A DNA stretch of 6,986 nucleotides from an uncultured Odoribacter sp. (GTDB taxonomy: Bacteria > Bacteroidota > Bacteroidia > Bacteroidales > Marinifilaceae). This document shows positions 5,628 to 6,986 of this stretch, piece by piece. The position numbers and the translations under genes were made by a program. The stretch's first letter is position 1. Every line of letters begins with the position of its first letter. The notes below the pieces were generated by a model, which ran no database searches, was not told the origin of the DNA, and was given only the letters and a program-made list of their open reading frames with translations. Location: NCBI GenBank assembly GCA_905204385.1, contig CAJKZL010000157.1, positions 1 to 6,986 of the forward strand, in the 5' to 3' direction.

Positions 5628-6986
5628 TCAAATAAAAGCCAGATCTTTGATTTTTCCGAATTTCAAGCCATCGGCATCGGCGCTATGGACCTGGATCGAA
5701 GGATATTCTCCTGCTTCATCTACCTTACCTGACAAAGACAAATTCAATACAACCACTTCTCCGCTTCCGTCAGGCATATCGAAAACGATCGCCAGGCTCC
5801 GGGTTAAATCATGCCCATAATGTGTATGTTCGGCTTTGGGAGAATTACCATACTGACGTGCCATCTTCATAACAGTAGCTTTAGCTTTTCCATTAGGATG
5901 CTCATAGATCATAACGGAAGCCCCTCCCTTTATACTGAAATCCAAGCGGTAAACCTTATTCCCGATCGCATAAAATAACAATCGGTTATAGGCCCAACTC
6001 GAAGCCATCGGCGTTTGCTGAGAGAATCCTTCCGGAACCGTTACTGTATAGAAGTTCGGAAAAGTATTTTCCGTCTCATTCCAGGCATTCCACAAAGGCG
6101 TTGAACGAAATTCATACACATAAGCCTCATTTTGGGTTTTATTTTTGGCCACTGCATAAATAGCCGTCCGATACCAAGGGTAGGGATTCCCTCCGTTATG
6201 ATAACCCGCTCCCATATAAACCATCTCTTTATCATCTCCGATATGATCCGGATCGGCTACTGCAGGATCTACATTCCCCGAAGTTTTCCGGACATATTCC
6301 AACCGCCAAGTATTCTCCACTGCCTCATTAAAAGTAAAAGGATCGGAATTAGTTCCATAAAAATAACTATGTAAAAACCGGTGTCCGAGGCTATCATAAG
6401 TTAGACTGGTAGCTCCGGAAGCAGTCCCATGAGTAACATAGACAGGCCCTGAAACAGCAGCTTTAGCCGGATCTTCAATCCCATCCTGCGGATGCATCTT
6501 ATATAATTTGCAGGAACTAGACGTTCCATGAAACACATTTCCATTGGTAACACATACCGGACCTTTATCCGTTCCATCCATCACTCTGACATTTTTACAA
6601 TCAAACTCAGCCAGATGCCCCGGGAATACACAACGGGAAATACTATCATATTTCCGGAATTTCTGACTCTGAACCAGCACACCGCTTTCGTCCGGGTCAC
6701 TTGTAAAACACCAGAATTGAGTAAGCGGTTTATAATAGGAAGGAACCAGATAATATCCCACAAAATAAGTAGCATAACCTAAACGGGTAGCAGTACCCCG
6801 TAACCGTCGTCCTGTTTCCTTATAAAAAGCATCGTTCGTCACGACCATATCTCCGCTCAAATATTCGATAGCCCCCAGACGAGCTGTATTTTCCTGAGTA
6901 TGCAATACCATCCAGGCTGCCTCATAAGGTTTTGTCACTTTCACTACAGTAGGATACATTTGTGTTGCTCCGGTTGTCTGATCCGT
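5628..6986 (-). CDS. PKD-like family surface lipoprotein, C-terminal part
   Basis: This is the last 452 residues of a protein whose start lies beyond the right edge; the frame is open to the last base, and the first Met (codon at 6959-6957) is internal. From memory it resembles the Bacteroidota PKD-like family lipoproteins (PF16407), usually about 500 aa, encoded after SusC, SusD and a DUF4843 protein. The supporting features are the region around GDMVVTNDAFYKETGRRLRG, the segment LLFYAIGNKVYRLDF (336-350), and the ending DLTRSLAIVFDMPDGSGEVV (393-412) and KFGKIKDLAFI. The text is rich in aromatic, Gly and Thr/Ser residues with predicted beta strands, and two similar stretches (142-155, 180-194) suggest a repeated beta or propeller-like architecture. 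The lipoprotein signal cannot be seen here. The likely role is binding an extracellular ligand at the surface beside a SusCD complex, which is inferred. It ends with TGA, 36 nt before the hairpin at 5541-5591. Confidence 0.75.
   Translation of the reverse strand, partial: TDQTTGATQMYPTVVKVTKPYEAAWMVLHTQENTARLGAIEYLSGDMVVTNDAFYKETGRRLRGTATRLGYATYFVGYYLVPSYYKPLTQFWCFTSDPDESGVLVQSQKFRKYDSISRCVFPGHLAEFDCKNVRVMDGTDKGPVCVTNGNVFHGTSSSCKLYKMHPQDGIEDPAKAAVSGPVYVTHGTASGATSLTYDSLGHRFLHSYFYGTNSDPFTFNEAVENTWRLEYVRKTSGNVDPAVADPDHIGDDKEMVYMGAGYHNGGNPYPWYRTAIYAVAKNKTQNEAYVYEFRSTPLWNAWNETENTFPNFYTVTVPEGFSQQTPMASSWAYNRLLFYAIGNKVYRLDFSIKGGASVMIYEHPNGKAKATVMKMARQYGNSPKAEHTHYGHDLTRSLAIVFDMPDGSGEVVVLNLSLSGKVDEAGEYPSIQVHSADADGLKFGKIKDLAFI

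Noticed and set aside
6957..6959. ATG as the start of the PKD-like lipoprotein
   Set aside because: The frame stays open upstream to the window edge (TDQTTGATQ), there is no signal peptide after this Met, and the family is longer, so the Met is internal.

Overview
The window reads as a chromosomal stretch from a Bacteroidota gut-type bacterium, most likely order Bacteroidales. The reasons are a SusC/RagA-type TonB-dependent transporter, a large DUF5117/DUF4953-type zinc metalloprotease, a PKD-like family surface lipoprotein, no Shine-Dalgarno sequences ahead of the genes, and promoter-like boxes of the TAnnTTTG type. I lean weakly towards a family rich in SusC/SusD loci, such as Odoribacteraceae or Bacteroidaceae, but cannot fix the genus.

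All four genes lie on the minus strand, so transcription runs from right to left. In that order they are: the C-terminal part of a PKD-like family lipoprotein (6986 to 5628, running off the right edge); a LytS/YehU-type membrane histidine kinase (5536 to 4052); a secreted metzincin-like zinc metalloprotease with an intact HExxHxxGxxH site (3795 to 1216); and the N-terminal 385 codons of a SusC-type outer membrane transporter (1156 to 1, running off the left edge).

The three junctions between genes are the less ordinary part. Between lipoprotein and kinase there is a 22-bp stem with a 7-nt loop, which is continuous only in the minus-sense RNA because of two G-U pairs. It ends four bases before the kinase ATG, and a perfect TAnnTTTG box is built into it. 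Between kinase and metalloprotease there is a run of 138 nt with no G at all in the transcript. It starts at the kinase stop codon and contains about twelve degenerate 7-bp tandem repeats; it looks like a candidate Rho-loading region. Between metalloprotease and transporter, a perfect 17-bp hairpin contains the metalloprotease stop codon.

Functionally, PKD-like lipoproteins, DUF4953-type metalloproteases and SusC/SusD pairs recur together in Bacteroidota loci thought to capture and break down an extracellular polymer, probably proteinaceous. The window may cover the end of one such locus and the start of another, with a sensor kinase between them. That link is an inference from gene content. 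I saw no RNA genes, CRISPR arrays, insertion sequences or phage genes. No complete new system can be demonstrated here; the best leads are the RNA-level elements around the kinase.
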